64,000 bases of DNA from Spirometra erinaceieuropaei (GCA_902702965.1 CACRXP010000010.1:304464-368463); one strand, 5' to 3'; counted from the first letter of the stretch, positions 22,973 to 34,467 are shown. Numbers and translations: made by a program. The notes: generated by a model from the sequence alone, not told the origin.

Positions 22973-24874
22973 AAACGCCTCTGTGGAGAACCGATGGTGA
23001 CACGGTCCAGTCAACAGCCCTGACCGTCATTGGTCGTGCAAACCGCCAACACCAGGACTGGTTCGACGACAACGACGCCGTCACCAGCAATCTGCTCGTC
23101 GAGAAGAACCGTCTGCAAAAAACCTACGTAGACCACCCCACCGACGACAACAGAGCTGCTTTATACCGCAGTCGCCGCCACTTGCATTAAGGACTCGCAA
23201 GGCTAAGGAGATCCAAGGGTACGCGGACCGCAACGAATGGATGAAATTCTTCTGCGCCATCAAAGCTGTGTACGGTCCGCGGACCAAGGGCACCGCTCCT
23301 CTCGTCAGCGCCGATGGAACTACCCTTCTCACTGAGAAGAAAAATTCTACGGCGATGGGTCGGGCACTTCCGAGGCGTCCTCAACCGTCCCTCCGCCATC
23401 TCCGACGCCGCCACCGCCCGTCTGCCTCAAGTGGAGACCAATGCCGGCTTCGACCTCGCGTCCTCTCCACACAAAACAATCAAGACCGTACAACAACTCT
23501 TCAGCGGGAAGGCATCCGGATCGGAGGCGATCCCTGCCGAGATCTACAAGCACGGTGGTTCCCAACTTATGGAACACCTGACGGCGCTCTTCCGGGAAAT
23601 GTGTTGTCAAGTAGAAGTCTCGCGGGATTTCAAGGACCCCACAATCGTCTACCTCTACGAACGCAAAGGAAACCGCCAAATCTACGAAATCACCGAGGCC
23701 TCTTCCTGCTGAACATTGCCAGGAAAGTCTTCGTTCACATTCTTCTCAACCATTTGAACAGCCATCTGTAACAGGGTCTCCTGTCGAAAAGCCTGTGCGG
23801 CTTCCGATGTCATCGTGGGACCACGGACATGCTCTTCGCCACCCCCCAACCTCAGGGGAAGTGTCAGGAGATGCGGACCCACCTCTACTCTACATTCTTG
23901 GATCTGATGAAAGCCTTAGATACGATGAATCGTAAAGGATTGTGGAAATTCATGCAGAAATTCGGCTGTCCAGAACGATTCATTTTCACGGTGGTCAGTT
24001 CCACAATGGCATGGTGGCGCGCGTCACGGATAATGGAGCCGTCTCAAAGGAATTCGCAGTGACCAACGGAGTGAAGCAGGGCTGCGTCATCGCGCCTACC
24101 CTCTTCACTCTCGTGTTCTCTATCATGCTGATGGTCGCCTACCGTGACGTACGTTCCGGGATCCACATCGCCTACAGGACGGACGGCCACCTCCTCAATC
24201 AGCGACAGATGCACTTCCAGTCGCGTGTATCCACAACCACCGCCGATGACTGCGCCCTCGATGAAACTACTGGAGGGGACATGCAAAGGAGCATGGACCC
24301 CCTCTACGCCGCCTCCGACAACTTCGGTCTGGTCATCAACACGGAGAATGCGGTGGTTATGCACCAACCGCCATGCAACTCTGCCTACAAAGCACCCAAA
24401 ATCAACGTGAACGGCGCTCAACTGCAAGTGGTGGACAACTTCACATATCTGGGCAGCAACCCCTCCCGCAGCACCGAGATCGACGATGAAGTGGCCCACA
24501 AAGTGGCCAGTCAAGACTTCAGTCGTCTTCAAAACACAGTTTGGAATCGTCACGGTCTTCAATTCAGTACGAAACTGAAGATGTACGAGACCGTCATCCT
24601 ACCGACGTGGCTGTAGGAAACAGAGACCTGAACAGTGTATATGAAGCAGGCACGTGGACTCAACCACTTCCCCCTCAGTTATCTTCGTCGAATACTAAAT
24701 CTGAGGTGTTGGGACCGGATCCCATACACGAACGTACTGGAACAGACGGAAATCCTCAACATTTACGCTATGTTGAGACAACTAGAACTACGCTGAGTGG
24801 CCACCTCCTACTGATGGGCGACGAGAGGCTACCCAAACAACTCTTCTAGGGAGATGTCGCAGGGGGCTCACGCC

Positions 24875-25310
24875 GACAAGGAGGTCACGTCTAGCGCTAC
24901 ACGGATACTCTGAAAATCTCCCTGAAGCACCTGCAGATCAACCCGGTAAACTGGGAAGACCACGCCCGGCACCGACTTGGGTCGAGGAGAACAGCAAAGA
25001 CGGGCGCAGCAATAATTCAAGCCAACTACATCACCGCCGCCAAAGCCGAACACAAGACACGCAAATCTCAACTGCCACCGCCGGCCCACAGCGTCAACGC
25101 CGACAAGGAGGTCAAGTCCGGCGCTACTAGGATACTCTGAAAACCTCCCTAAAGCGCCTAAAAACCAACCCGACAAACTGGGAAGATCTAGCTCAAGACC
25201 GACCTACGTGGAGGAGAACAGTGAAGACAGGCGCAGCAGTCTTCGAAGCCAACCGCATCACCGCCTCCAAAGCCAAACGGGAGTGAGGCTAATCTCAACT
25301 ACTGCTGCCG
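24875..25310 (+). repeat. Imperfect tandem duplication inside the RTE-like C-terminal region
   Basis: The segment beginning GACAAGGAGGTCA occurs at 24875 and again at 25102, an offset of 227 bp. Each copy continues with the same ordered words (TACTCTGAAAA, AACTGGGAAGA, GAGGAGAACAG, then GAAGCC/CAAGCC AAC and CACCGCC). The copies differ at many positions, so they do not look like a recent slip; fusion of two related elements at a shared GCCGACAAGGAGGTCA word is possible. Confidence 0.75.
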
Positions 25311-25541
25311 CCTCACAACGCCAACGCCCAACCACCTCCAACGTGTCCAAGATGTCAGCGGGCATTCCGGGAATCAAATGGACTTGTTGGACACCCCCAG
25401 ACCAACTGCAACACCTGGACTGCACCAAACGTCGTATCTCCGTCCACCTCTCCTACGCCTCCTGCGCCGTCAACTAACGTTGACCGCTCTCCCTAACCAC
25501 CAATACAATCCTCCCCCTCTACCGCCTCAACGTCTGCAGCT

Positions 25542-25931
25542 GTGACGTCTGGCATGCCAATCAACAATACACACAATCCTGACAAACCAACAAGCACCAA
25601 AACCACCACCATCAACACAAGTGATGAGGACCTGACCTATACCTTTCCTCATTGCAACCGCACCTCCTTCTCACACATCGGCCTAGTCAGTCAATTGCGA
25701 ATCCATAGTATAGGGACTGGCGAACCGGTGCCAGGAGCACCGACCTACACCTGTCGCATCCGCATCCACTGTCCACGCTGCACTCGCACAGTCACCCCCC
25801 GTATGGGTCTTTTAGACCACATGCACACACCACATGCCACACCAAACCAGCACATCCTCCCTAACCAACATCTTACCGCACATCAACATCACACATCACA
25901 AGCACCCAACTACCACCTTTCACGCAAGTGA
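25542..25931 (+). pseudogene. C-terminal C2H2 zinc-finger segment of the RTE-like element
   Basis: This open frame of about 129 codons holds two finger-like units. The first reads FPHCNRTSFSHIGLVSQLRIH and lacks the first Cys of the pair. The second reads HCPRCTRTVTPRMGLLDHMHT with both Cys, and His present in part. A Thr/Pro/His-rich tail follows to a stop at 25931. The same arrangement, more decayed, ends the first RTE-like copy near 17330. Known role is unproven; nucleic-acid binding by the RT protein is an inference from the finger motif. Confidence 0.65.
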
Positions 25932-26299
25932 ACAATTCGCGTCTCGGCGCCTTCTCCATGAGGCCTCCCTGTTACATGTGTATCGGAGTCTGAGGCGAAG
26001 ACGGTGCGTCGAGCACCGTGATTCGAAAGGCAACTCAGACCATGCAGTCTGTCCATTTGTGTGTTGTGTGGAGAGGTGGACTGGTGGGCTGAGAGCCAGG
26101 CCGTCACGGCTCCTTCTCCAGCGATCCGTGACAATCTCATGCAAGTGAGGAGTATGCTTGTTTTTGTATGTATGCTTTATTGGTAGTGCCTCTCAGTCAA
26201 TGACTGTTTAGTTACCCAATCTTGAAGGGTGACAGCCCAGGTAAAGTGCAAGGCCAGGTGTCTGCCTTCTAGATCAAAAATTCTGGAAGCGTGTGCTAT

Positions 26300-26806
26300 G
26301 CCAGTATCAGCATACCATGGCCCTCGCAGTCTGGTATGCGCTGGCAGTTCTCTGACACCTGGTTCCCTGCCGGTAGATGTACTTGCGCTCCCGGTGGGTA
26401 TGCAGGTGGTGGGCATGGCTGCCCATTCATCATCCTTGTCCTTCTGCCTCCTATTGGGGTGTTGTTGTTGTTGCTGTTGGTCAAAAACCTGCTCATTTGC
26501 CGTGTGGATCAGAGGGTGTGGAGTGAAGCACCAAGGTGCGGGCTCGGCCGTGCCATCCACCTGCACCCCTCCCCCCCCTCCAGCCTTCTTGACTCTGTCT
26601 TGACACCGGGTCTAGGTTTGGGAAGGCGAAGCGAGTGGAATAGAGGCTGTGCAGGTCCATTATCACTATAAACTAAATGTTCGCACAAGTCACCGTCCCT
26701 GCTCTCACTCTGCTGCGGAGCACACGGTGCACATCGTCGGATGCGACAGTCCGACTGTCGAGTGGCGGGCTGATGGGCTGAGAGTCAGGCTACAACAGAT
26801 CCCTCT
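26300..26806 (+). repeat. Group A interspersed repeat, second subtype, cut by an assembly gap
   Basis: Begins near CATGGCCCTCGCAGTCTGG and continues with CGGTAGATGTACTTGCGCTC, GTGTGGATCAGAGGGTGTGG, CAGCCTTCTTGACTCTGTC and the core GGAGCACACGGTGCACATCG. The 5' part differs from the first subtype (compare 40410-41048) but matches the inverted copy at 28225-28665. The copy runs into the N gap at 26807. Confidence 0.8.
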
Positions 26807-27151
26807 NNNNNNNNNNNNNNNNNNNNNNNNNNNNNNNNNNNNNNNNNNNNNNNNNNNNNNNNNNNNNNNNNNNNNNNNNNNNNNNNNNNNNNNNNNNNNN
26901 NNNNNNNNNNNNNNNNNNNNNNNNNNNNNNNNNNNNNNNNNNNNNNNNNNNNNNNNNNNNNNNNNNNNNNNNNNNNNNNNNNNNNNNNNNNNNNNNNNNN
27001 NNNNNNNNNNNNNNNNNNNNNNNNNNNNNNNNNNNNNNNNNNNNNNNNNNNNNNNNNNNNNNNNNNNNNNNNNNNNNNNNNNNNNNNNNNNNNNNNNNNN
27101 NNNNNNNNNNNNNNNNNNNNNNNNNNNNNNNNNNNNNNNNNNNNNNNNNNN
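26807..27151. other. Assembly gap (345 N)
   Basis: Run of N between two group A repeat copies in the same orientation, so the gap is probably a collapsed or unresolved repeat. Any reading frame passing through it is an artefact. Confidence 0.99.
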
Positions 27152-27545
27152 GAATGTACACCACAACAAATGTCAACTTTCGAGGTGGGGTGGCAGGCCC
27201 ACGTCGCGTCAACTGGGATCCCTGCCGCCCCCCACTGTTGTTGTTGGTTAAAATCCTGGTCAATTGTTTGTTGTGGACCAGGGAGTTTGGATTGGACCGC
27301 CTAGATGCGGCTCGGCTGAGCCATCTACCTGCGCCCTCTTCCACCTCCGGTATTCATGACTCCATCTTGACACTGGGCCCAGGTTGGGGGAGGAGAGAGT
27401 GTAGTAGATGCAGCGCAAGTCTACTGCCATAACGAGCTAATTCACCTGCGAGTAACCGTGCCTGATCCCACCTTGCCGTGGAGCATACGGTTAGCATAGT
27501 CGATAACGCCGGTGGAGTTTCCGTACCTGCTGAGTAAAACCTAGG
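27152..27545 (+). repeat. Group A interspersed repeat copy
   Basis: Contains GTCAACTGGGATCCCTGCCG, TTGTTGTGGACCAGGGAGTT, CTCCGGTATTCATGACTCC, GGAGGAGAGAGTGTAGTAGA and the core GTGGAGCATACGGTTAGCAT. Shares order with copies at 52740-53250 and 54995-55475. Confidence 0.8.
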
Positions 27546-28224
27546 GACGAGAAAGTGTCCGAAACGGAAAAAAATGAATAAGCCTTCCTTTGCCAGCATT
27601 TACTAGTAGGATACTGCGAGCTTGCCGTGGGATGTGCATACTAACATCTAAAAGGTCGTAGCCAAATATGTCCTGGACACTTTTAAACGAGAACGTTCCG
27701 ACTAATTAACTATTTTCCACATCCGCGTACTTCCGAGCACTGAGTATTTTTACTAGCGTTTGGGCAAACGTATTGTTCGGGGGCGTAGCTCATGTCTGCA
27801 TGACAAGAAATCATGTTCACTCCGGTGCTGCATCTAAACATTCTACACAAGCCAGGCGGTCGGCGCTTGAGCGCGGTTTACCGATCGGGTTGGTCGAGCA
27901 AGCGGCGACGAACACAATGAACCTTCAAGCGGGTCGGACGCTGACGCCACGCAAGCAGAGCGCGGTGTTAATATGTCGCCCAGTGCATCGATCAATACTT
28001 CATTAGGGGCGGCGGCGGCAATATTTCCCTGTCTCCAGGTGTGGCAAAATGGCACGCATTGGGGTTCTCCAGGACGCCGTCCGCTGTCACCAGACCGACT
28101 AATACCCTGGACACCTCCGTTATGGAGACTTGCTAGGCGCGTCTACTGCAGGGATAACACCATTACGATTGCTGCTGCTACTGCTGCCACTACTACTGTT
28201 ACCGTTTGCTGCGGTTGGTGCTTC

Positions 28225-28665
28225 AACTAGCAGTTCGACCGTCGCATCCGACGATGTCCACCGTGTGCTCCACAGCAAGGTGAGGCAGGCACGGTGACTT
28301 GCGTGTGATTTAGTGAGTACAGAGTTGCGTCGCACCTACCACCTTCTCTCCTCCGCCCTCGCCTGAGCCCAGTGTCAGGACAAAGTCAAGAAGACCGGAG
28401 GCGGAGGAGGACGCAGGTGGATGGCGCGGCCGAGCCCGCACTTTGGCGCTCCACTCCACACCCTGTGGTCCACACAGCAAATGACCAGAGTTTTAGTCAA
28501 CAACGTCACCACCACGACAGGCCAGAAGGAGGAGGAGGAGGATGACTGGACCGCCGTGCTCACAACCTGTATACAATGTGGGAGCGCAAGCGCATCTACC
28601 GACAGGGAACTAGGCGTCGGGGAACTGCCAGCGCGTGCCAGGCTGCGAGGGCTATAATTTGCTCA
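28225..28665 (-). repeat. Group A interspersed repeat, second subtype, inverted
   Basis: The plus strand shows the core reversed (CGACGATGTCCACCGTGTGC then TCCACAGCAAGG), AAGTCAAGAAGACCGGAGGC, and at the 5' end of the element CCTGTCGGTAGATGCGCTTG read on the minus strand. It matches 26300-26806 along its length, giving an inverted pair about 1.5 kb apart. Confidence 0.8.
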
Positions 28666-28679
28666 CCCTGGCATAGCAG

Positions 28680-28985
28680 ACGCTTGCATACCCATATGCT
28701 GTTACAACTACTGCTACTACCACTAACACCTCTATTACTACCTCCTTTAGTATGATTCCTATTGCTGTTTCTCCTACTCCTACCATTACTGATTCTTCTA
28801 CCCAAGATGTGACTCTAACTACTACTCACGACATTACTCCTATTAATGCCTGTCCTAATACCTTCACTGCTGCTTCTATAAGTACTCTCACTATATCTCC
28901 TATTTTCACCATTTTTACTGATATTGCTAATACCGGTGATAAGAATAATGGAAATAATGATACCACCAGTATTATCAGTCACTAA
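28680..28985 (+). other. Thr/Ile-rich low-complexity stretch, perhaps RTE tail linker
   Basis: Pyrimidine-rich repeats of ACT/TAC/CTA give a frame rich in Thr, Ile, Ser and Asn (for example STLTISPIFTIF). The linker between the RT tail and zinc fingers in the two RTE-like copies is similarly Thr-rich, so this may be a third fragment. Evidence is compositional only. Confidence 0.3.
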
Positions 28986-29479
28986 TACTGTTCAGTAGAC
29001 TAGCGATAGGAGGACTGCCAACTTCCGTGATCAGTTGCTATTGCTTTGAGATCTGACTGCAACAGCTATCTTAAAATAGTCTTTGCGCTTGTATTAATCA
29101 TCAAGGAAGTCGAGTGGGTGGACTATTCATGTTGGATTCTGTGACAGCCAGTGGGATATTTCAACCGGCAGATCATTAGAATCGGGAAGTAACGTAAAGC
29201 CCGTTTGTTCAGTAGAATCCGTTTGGAAGTGGGAATCCTCGCTGCAGCTTGAAAAACCCAGATGGGACTACAGGCAGGTCAGTTAGTAATGTTCCTTTTC
29301 GGGAGAAAACAATGGAAAATCCCCAATTAAGAGCCAACTATTTTTCACAAAAGATGGAAATTTATCGGCCGCACGATACTCGCTCAACGACCATTGAAAA
29401 TTGAGGCCGGTTCTTCCGCAAATTCGGGGAAAAAGTGGGCTTAAAAGTCGAGCTGTCAACGTCAATGAGAAGGAAAACC

Positions 29480-29600
29480 AGAATTGGCCTTTCGAGGTTT
29501 GTGTGTGATCATCGCCAAACATGCACCTCAGGATGAAAATCCCGACTGGTTGACCACAGAGCGCTTGAGTCAAACGCTCTACCACCTTGTCAACGGTTCC
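29480..29600 (-). repeat. tRNA-derived SINE head (group B)
   Basis: On the minus strand GGTGGTAGAGCGTTTGACTC resembles a Pol III A box and the D arm of a tRNA. It is followed at proper spacing by GTCGGGATTTTCATCC, a diverged B box. The stems do not close as in a working tRNA. Sequence from 28990 to 29480 holds nothing recognised. Confidence 0.6.
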
Positions 29601-29729
29601 ACGTCCTGTCGACCGCCAAAAGACTATACAAGCTTACAGGAGGGGACGTCCGTCTACCTGCTGACTGCAGGTGGGGGGGGGGAGGGGAGAGGTAAAGGCG
29701 ATTCTGTTCAGATGAAATGGTTTCACATA

Positions 29730-29860
29730 TGAGGCCTTTCAAGGCTGGAGCAGGGGTATGTCCGGCTGACGACGGCCAATAAGTCAGAAATGGCCGTTTC
29801 CTTCTCCACTGGCTGTCGGCAGCCCTTCGCATTTACCGATGGATAGTCTCCATAAGACCG
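29730..29860 (+). repeat. Group B SINE body
   Basis: Contains GGCTGACGACGGCCAATAAG followed by TCAGAAATGGCCGTTTCC, the same ordered body found at 31932-32231, 37480-37800, 51740-51835 and 54000-54085. Confidence 0.75.
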
Positions 29861-31931
29861 CTTGTTAGGATTCAAAATCGGAGTTTCAGGGCAAAACCAA
29901 ATCACCAGCACTCCACCCAGATGGATTGGCGAACGCCACAGCTATGCGAATCGACGAATCCCTGGGTCGAGAAAGCTTAACCTAACCGATGTTATTGAAT
30001 TATTTCCCCCAGGAGTTATCGAGATGCTGCTTGCATTCTTCCGGACTGGCTTTCTCCAGGGGGAAGCCGAGGTATGACACAGTTGTCTGATCTACCTTCT
30101 AGGAGGGAGAAGAAACAGTCCCTGAGGCTATCCTTCCTCATCTCGTAGGCAGCAGTCTAGCCCAAGCCAGACGATCGGGAATCTCAGATGAGCGTGAATT
30201 TCTGTCGGACTGGCAGTCGAGATAGAACCAGACTTGGCAGCGTAACTAACAAAAGATGACTTCCAGGTGTCACAATTACAGCAGCTGGCTTGTCTCGCAA
30301 AATGTTAACCAAAATTGTGAATTGTGTTTTCGATTGGAAAGGATGACTTAGATGTAAGATTTATTATCGCACAGCAAAATCCCGAAATATTTCAGCCGTA
30401 CCAGGATGCCCACTTTTGAATGAGCTTCTTTTCGTCCGCCAGCACAAAACACAATCGGTAAAAATGACCACACAAACAGTATCGATTTTTTCGTTGATGT
30501 TTGACGCATTGATAAATTCAGATATATATTTTTTGAAGACGTGCTAAAAATGTTATCTCTGGTACTCATTTGGTAGAAAATTGGACCTTCAAATTTCACA
30601 CAGGATGAAAAGGCATCTTAAAATTTGAAAACTTATCGAATAATTGTAAACCTGACTTGTAGTTGCATTCGAGCCTAGTCTTATCAAACTACACGCGGTA
30701 TACAGTCCGTGTAAGGGAATTAACACATCCGTCTGGGTTAGTAAGAGGTCATATAGGGCTCACATAATTTTACTATAGATATGGACCATGTTGTATGCTT
30801 CAAAAGCACCATCACTGGACGGACAGATGTGATGCTCCATGAGGTGATATCTCGCGATAATCGGTCTTACAATCCAACCGATGAAACCTCTTTATAATCG
30901 AGACCAAATTTCAGAATTTCAGCTAACTTCATGAGACAAGCCAGTTGCTGCATTGGAGCAAACTAAAGAGCCAAATTACGAAATATCGTGGCCGTTGACG
31001 TATGCCCGATTAAGGTCTACTTCAAACCAGGGCTACCATAAGTGTCAGTAGTTCAGTTCCGATTATTATCGCAACAATACCGCATCCGGAAGGTATATCT
31101 GCGTACCATTCACACCAGAGCATCCGTTGACGTGTAATTTCCTTGGCCGGGGCCGTTTTCAGTGCTGGATAGAATAAGTCGCCGTGAAACGTTACTCTTC
31201 CCGATTGGTCTCAATAAATGTCGGGGATTTCGTTGGTTAAATAAGTTCGAAAGTTTACCCAGAATTGGGATTTGCCATCCAAACTGTCATTTATCCCGTC
31301 CATATAAATCAGTGTCCTTGAGTGAATCCGCCAACAGCATAAACCGTCGACGAAACTGCCAAAAACCGACAATGACGCACCACAAACCCGTAAAGCCGGT
31401 GCTTCAGGAATTGTTGTAAGCCGAGCACCTACGTTACAAGAGGCTTGCAAAAATTGAGCCCTTCAACCAGGACGCCAAGTACGCTAGTTGTAATACTACC
31501 CGCGGCACTTCGCAACTACTAAGGTATTCAACAGACACAGAAACCCTCAGGAACCCCGACGGTAGCTCCCAAAGTTCACTGATAGAAACAAGATGCATCG
31601 CTGACCAGGGACTTACTGAAGTCTAGTAATGCTGCATGAGACCAAACGCACTGGTTATAATTTGCAAAAACAGGCTTATCTTATTCTCCTCTCTGTTACC
31701 ACTGGCAGCGTATAGAACCTCAGCCTCTCCCACTGGGATTCGACGCACTTCCCGCAACTATGCAAGAACTGGGGGTTGTGACACTCACAGTTAATACGCA
31801 CGACCGAGACTACAAGAATGGCAGGGGCGCTCACCGATCGTTCATACGGAACTCACTCGTGTCGTTGTGCCTTACGGGCTCTCTCTCTCTCGATCCCAAC
31901 CAGCATCCGCACAGCGGCGCATGATATAGGC

Positions 31932-32231
31932 AGTATGTTATTACCGACAGACAAGGGAGACTGGAATAGCCATTTCTGACTTATAAGCCGTCGTCAGCCA
32001 GTCATACCCAACGCTCAAGTGTGAAACACCCGAGGATAGAATTCGCGACCTATTTGTTAAAAGTCCAAGTCTCTAACTGCTGGGCCACGAAACCGTTGTC
32101 CTGTCGTTTTCGATAAGGAATATACAATGGTAGGGGGCGCTTCGAGGTTGGGTATGACTGGCTGACGACGGCTAATAAGCCAGAAATGGCCATTGCAGTC
32201 TCCCTTGTCTTTGTCTGTAATAATATACTAC
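31932..32231. repeat. Inverted pair of group B SINE bodies around a tRNA-like head
   Basis: Left arm 31932-32014 and right arm 32132-32231 are inverted copies of about 85 bp; the shared word GCCGTCGTCAGCCAGTCATA is perfect. Between them, read on the minus strand, GTGGCCCAGCAGTTAGAG (A box) and GTCGCGAATTCTATCC (B box) sit around a CTTTTAA anticodon-like loop, resembling tRNA-Lys. This is the clearest evidence that group B is tRNA-derived. Confidence 0.78.
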
Positions 32232-32239
32232 AAGAATCG

Positions 32240-33171
32240 TCTGTTTGTCGACCACTTTTAACACCGAGTCCGATGCCTACTCCAGCAAAGTCCTCTTTCC
32301 GAGTTTTAAATGACACGCACTCTGAAGTTCGTCAGTGAACAGTTCATTTTGGAGGACGCAAATACCGCCTTTTGCGTCGGCCGTTCCCCAGAATCCTAGT
32401 CGAGCTGCAGAAAGAAAAGGTAATTCAGAAATTCATCATCAAATATGACTCTTACACGTAAGGAAATTCCGTCGAGTGTTAGCCCAACGGAGGAAAAGGC
32501 AATCTAAAAAACTATGAAGGGGCAGTCAATATGTTCACAAAAGGAGATAGGTAAGAGAAAACACGGAACTTGACAACCCGGGACTGGCGCATTCAAACGA
32601 GGCGCTTCCAAAACGAACCGTCCGTTCGATGAGGAGACCTAGGCGAAGGTCTGCACTCAAACCGGTGTGCGTAATTAAGGCGCGCGTATGAGCAGCTGGA
32701 AGGATTTGGGGATAGGGGAAGGGGAGGAGCAGAAGAGACAGAGAGCAAGAAGAAGGCGAGGAGTAACACTGTCAACAAAATAAATGAGGTCGTGTCGACG
32801 ACCATTTCGACCGGTCGTAACTACAGTATATGTGCGTGTAAATTGTGAGACCCGCACCTTAAAGGCACAGTAGGAAGATATGAGGAGATGGGCCAAGGCG
32901 CCCGGTGAGAGGCAGTCGTAATCTAAGCACGAGTCCAACCTCTCGCCCATTTTTTCGCACGATAAAAGGCGCTTGGGATTTGTTCAGCGGCGGTGCGTAC
33001 CCCCTGAGTAAGTCACCTCAAAGAGATGAATGTGTAACAAAACATGAAGGCGTATTTTGTAGGGGTAGGAGTTAGGGGGACGGAGAGACGACAAATGGTA
33101 GGATTCAACCGATATAAGGCGTTTCCAATCCCACCACCTATGCACTTTATCGTCAGTCTTGCCCTGACTGC
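32240..33171. other. 3' flank of the ONECUT gene, no gene seen
   Basis: I found no reading frame with a recognisable domain. On the coding (minus) strand no AATAAA signal (TTTATT on the plus strand) is present from the stop codon down to about 31100, so the poly(A) site is either a variant signal or further away. Confidence 0.4.
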
Positions 33172-34467
33172 TCACTGATCCCGTTCTAAGGAGTCCTCCA
33201 GCTTCGTCGTCAGAGAAACCTCTACTGGGGGTTCAGCTTCTGTCGTGGGTTCTGCTCGCAACTTCTCCTTCTTGGCACAGACCGAAGTGTTAAGGTTATT
33301 GGAATTCACAGTTCCAGAAGGATGAGCAGCGTGACCGTCACGCTCATTCGAAGCCCGCTGGAAGCCGACATATCCGGCCGCCGTCATACTGGAGCAAATC
33401 TCCAGGGCCTGATCCCTCAAGGACTGGTGACCGGCACTCAATTCGGTAGCTGTGGCCAGGAAGCGAGGATCGATTTGGGAGGCAGAAGCCAGCCGTTGGA
33501 GGTCGAAAAGAGATCCATGATTACGGAAGGTCCGCGAAGCAGCACCCGGTGGGAAGGAAAGCAGACCGAAGTTGGCTGCCGCCGCTGCGGCTGCAGCTGG
33601 ATCCTCAAAGGCGCTCGGGACCTGTGCCGGGAGGCCAGCACCACTCGGCATTCCGGCAGCTGAGGAGGAGGAGGACGAGTAATGCGCAGGATTCTGGTAG
33701 TGGCTAGCTGTCGTTCTCACGTAGGGGAAGAGACGTTTTTGAATAAAGTTCTGCTGCGTCAGCGAAGTTAACTGATTATGTAGGGGATTCCGCAAGCCCG
33801 ATGTCCCCCCAGTGTACATGTGTGGGGAGAAGGCAGACGAACCGCCGGCAGGATGGGGACAAACCGAGGCATTCCCGACACCGTTAGATGAGCCTCCAGC
33901 TGGTTGGCCATTGTGTGCAAACTGCTGGCGCGACTCCATCAGACTCGGCATGAAGGCTGGTTGCACATTCAAGCCGGCAGCTTGTGCCGCCTGCATACAC
34001 TGGCCGTAGGGAAAATTGCTAAGAGGTGTTTCAGCTGCCGTACGGGGATCTGAGTCACCAGCAAAGGAAATACCTAAATTTGAGTAACCTCCGTCGCCTG
34101 CAGCAGCAGCAGCTGCTGCTGCAGCGTCACTGGGATTCGAGTAGGTGGGAAACGGGGGGACACCAGTGGCTCCAGAGCCAGTCTTCAGATTCAAAATGGA
34201 GGCCCCACTGGCCGCAGCAGTGTGGCCACCCGCAACCAGGAGAGAAGCTTCGTTCGAAAACTCGTCAATAGTGTCCCTAGGATGTTTAGACTGCAGCATC
34301 TGCATACCATCCTGTTGGCTAGTTGATGAGCGAGGCGAGGAAGAGTCGGCAAGGCTGGAGTTCTTGCTATCTCCGTCCTGCCATTTTTCCGAAGACCGCC
34401 GCCGAGCGTTCATGAAGAAGTTCGCGACGGTAGAGATCTCCAGACCCAGTTGCTGGGCAATAGTAGT
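33172..34467 (-). CDS. onecut: ONECUT exon 4: second half of homeodomain and long C-terminus
   Basis: The acceptor is GAATCTTTGTAG before ACTACT at 34467. The exon starts TTIAQQLGLEISTVANFFMN, then ARRRSSEKWQD: the end of helix 2 and the recognition helix with Phe48, Phe49, Met50 and Asn51, diagnostic of ONECUT homeodomains. About 400 residues follow before the stop, rich in Ser, Ala, Gly, Gln and Pro, with two polyalanine tracts of nine and eight residues (encoded near 34100 and 33590) and a charged end, KLEDSLERDQ. Vertebrate ONECUT proteins have only a short tail after the homeodomain; fly onecut has a longer one. Polyalanine tracts often mark repression regions or simple repeat expansion; function here is unknown. 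Confidence 0.95.
   Translation of the reverse strand, partial: TTIAQQLGLEISTVANFFMNARRRSSEKWQDGDSKNSSLADSSSPRSSTSQQDGMQMLQSKHPRDTIDEFSNEASLLVAGGHTAAASGASILNLKTGSGATGVPPFPTYSNPSDAAAAAAAAAGDGGYSNLGISFAGDSDPRTAAETPLSNFPYGQCMQAAQAAGLNVQPAFMPSLMESRQQFAHNGQPAGGSSNGVGNASVCPHPAGGSSAFSPHMYTGGTSGLRNPLHNQLTSLTQQNFIQKRLFPYVRTTASHYQNPAHYSSSSSSAAGMPSGAGLPAQVPSAFEDPAAAAAAAANFGLLSFPPGAASRTFRNHGSLFDLQRLASASQIDPRFLATATELSAGHQSLRDQALEICSSMTAAGYVGFQRASNERDGHAAHPSGTVNSNNLNTSVCAKKEKLRAEPTTEAEPPVEVSLTTKLEDSLERDQ

Larger units (their letters stand above)
22985..25931 (+). pseudogene. RTE-like retrotransposon copy 2: linker, reverse transcriptase and zinc-finger tail
   Basis: Reading order on the plus strand: ALTVIGRANRQHQDWFDDN (about 23010-23070, linker after the endonuclease), ILRRWVGHFRGVLNRPSAI, AIPAEIYKHGG, then the RT with ARKVFVHILLNHL, KCQEMRTHLYSTFLDLMKAL (motif A), [35 protein letters not shown] (motif B) and [11 protein letters not shown] (catalytic Asp-Asp, but the usual preceding LF is gone, as if a few codons were deleted). 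The thumb reads [16 protein letters not shown]. After a stop at about 24614 the C-terminal domain is broken by several stops. The 5' endonuclease is absent. At least five stops or frameshifts make it inactive; it nevertheless keeps the longest uninterrupted RTE frame here (23942-24616). Confidence 0.82.

Noticed and set aside
22506..23090. Long minus-strand frame with a Val/Gly run
   Set aside because: The run is the translated CGA microsatellite at 22906-22972, and the rest is antisense to the RTE-like linker.
24044..24562. 172-codon minus-strand frame
   Set aside because: It is antisense to the RTE-like reverse transcriptase, whose plus-strand frame has clear RT motifs.
26649..27344. Frames of 150-200 codons across 26807-27151
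   Set aside because: They consist mostly of N from the assembly gap.
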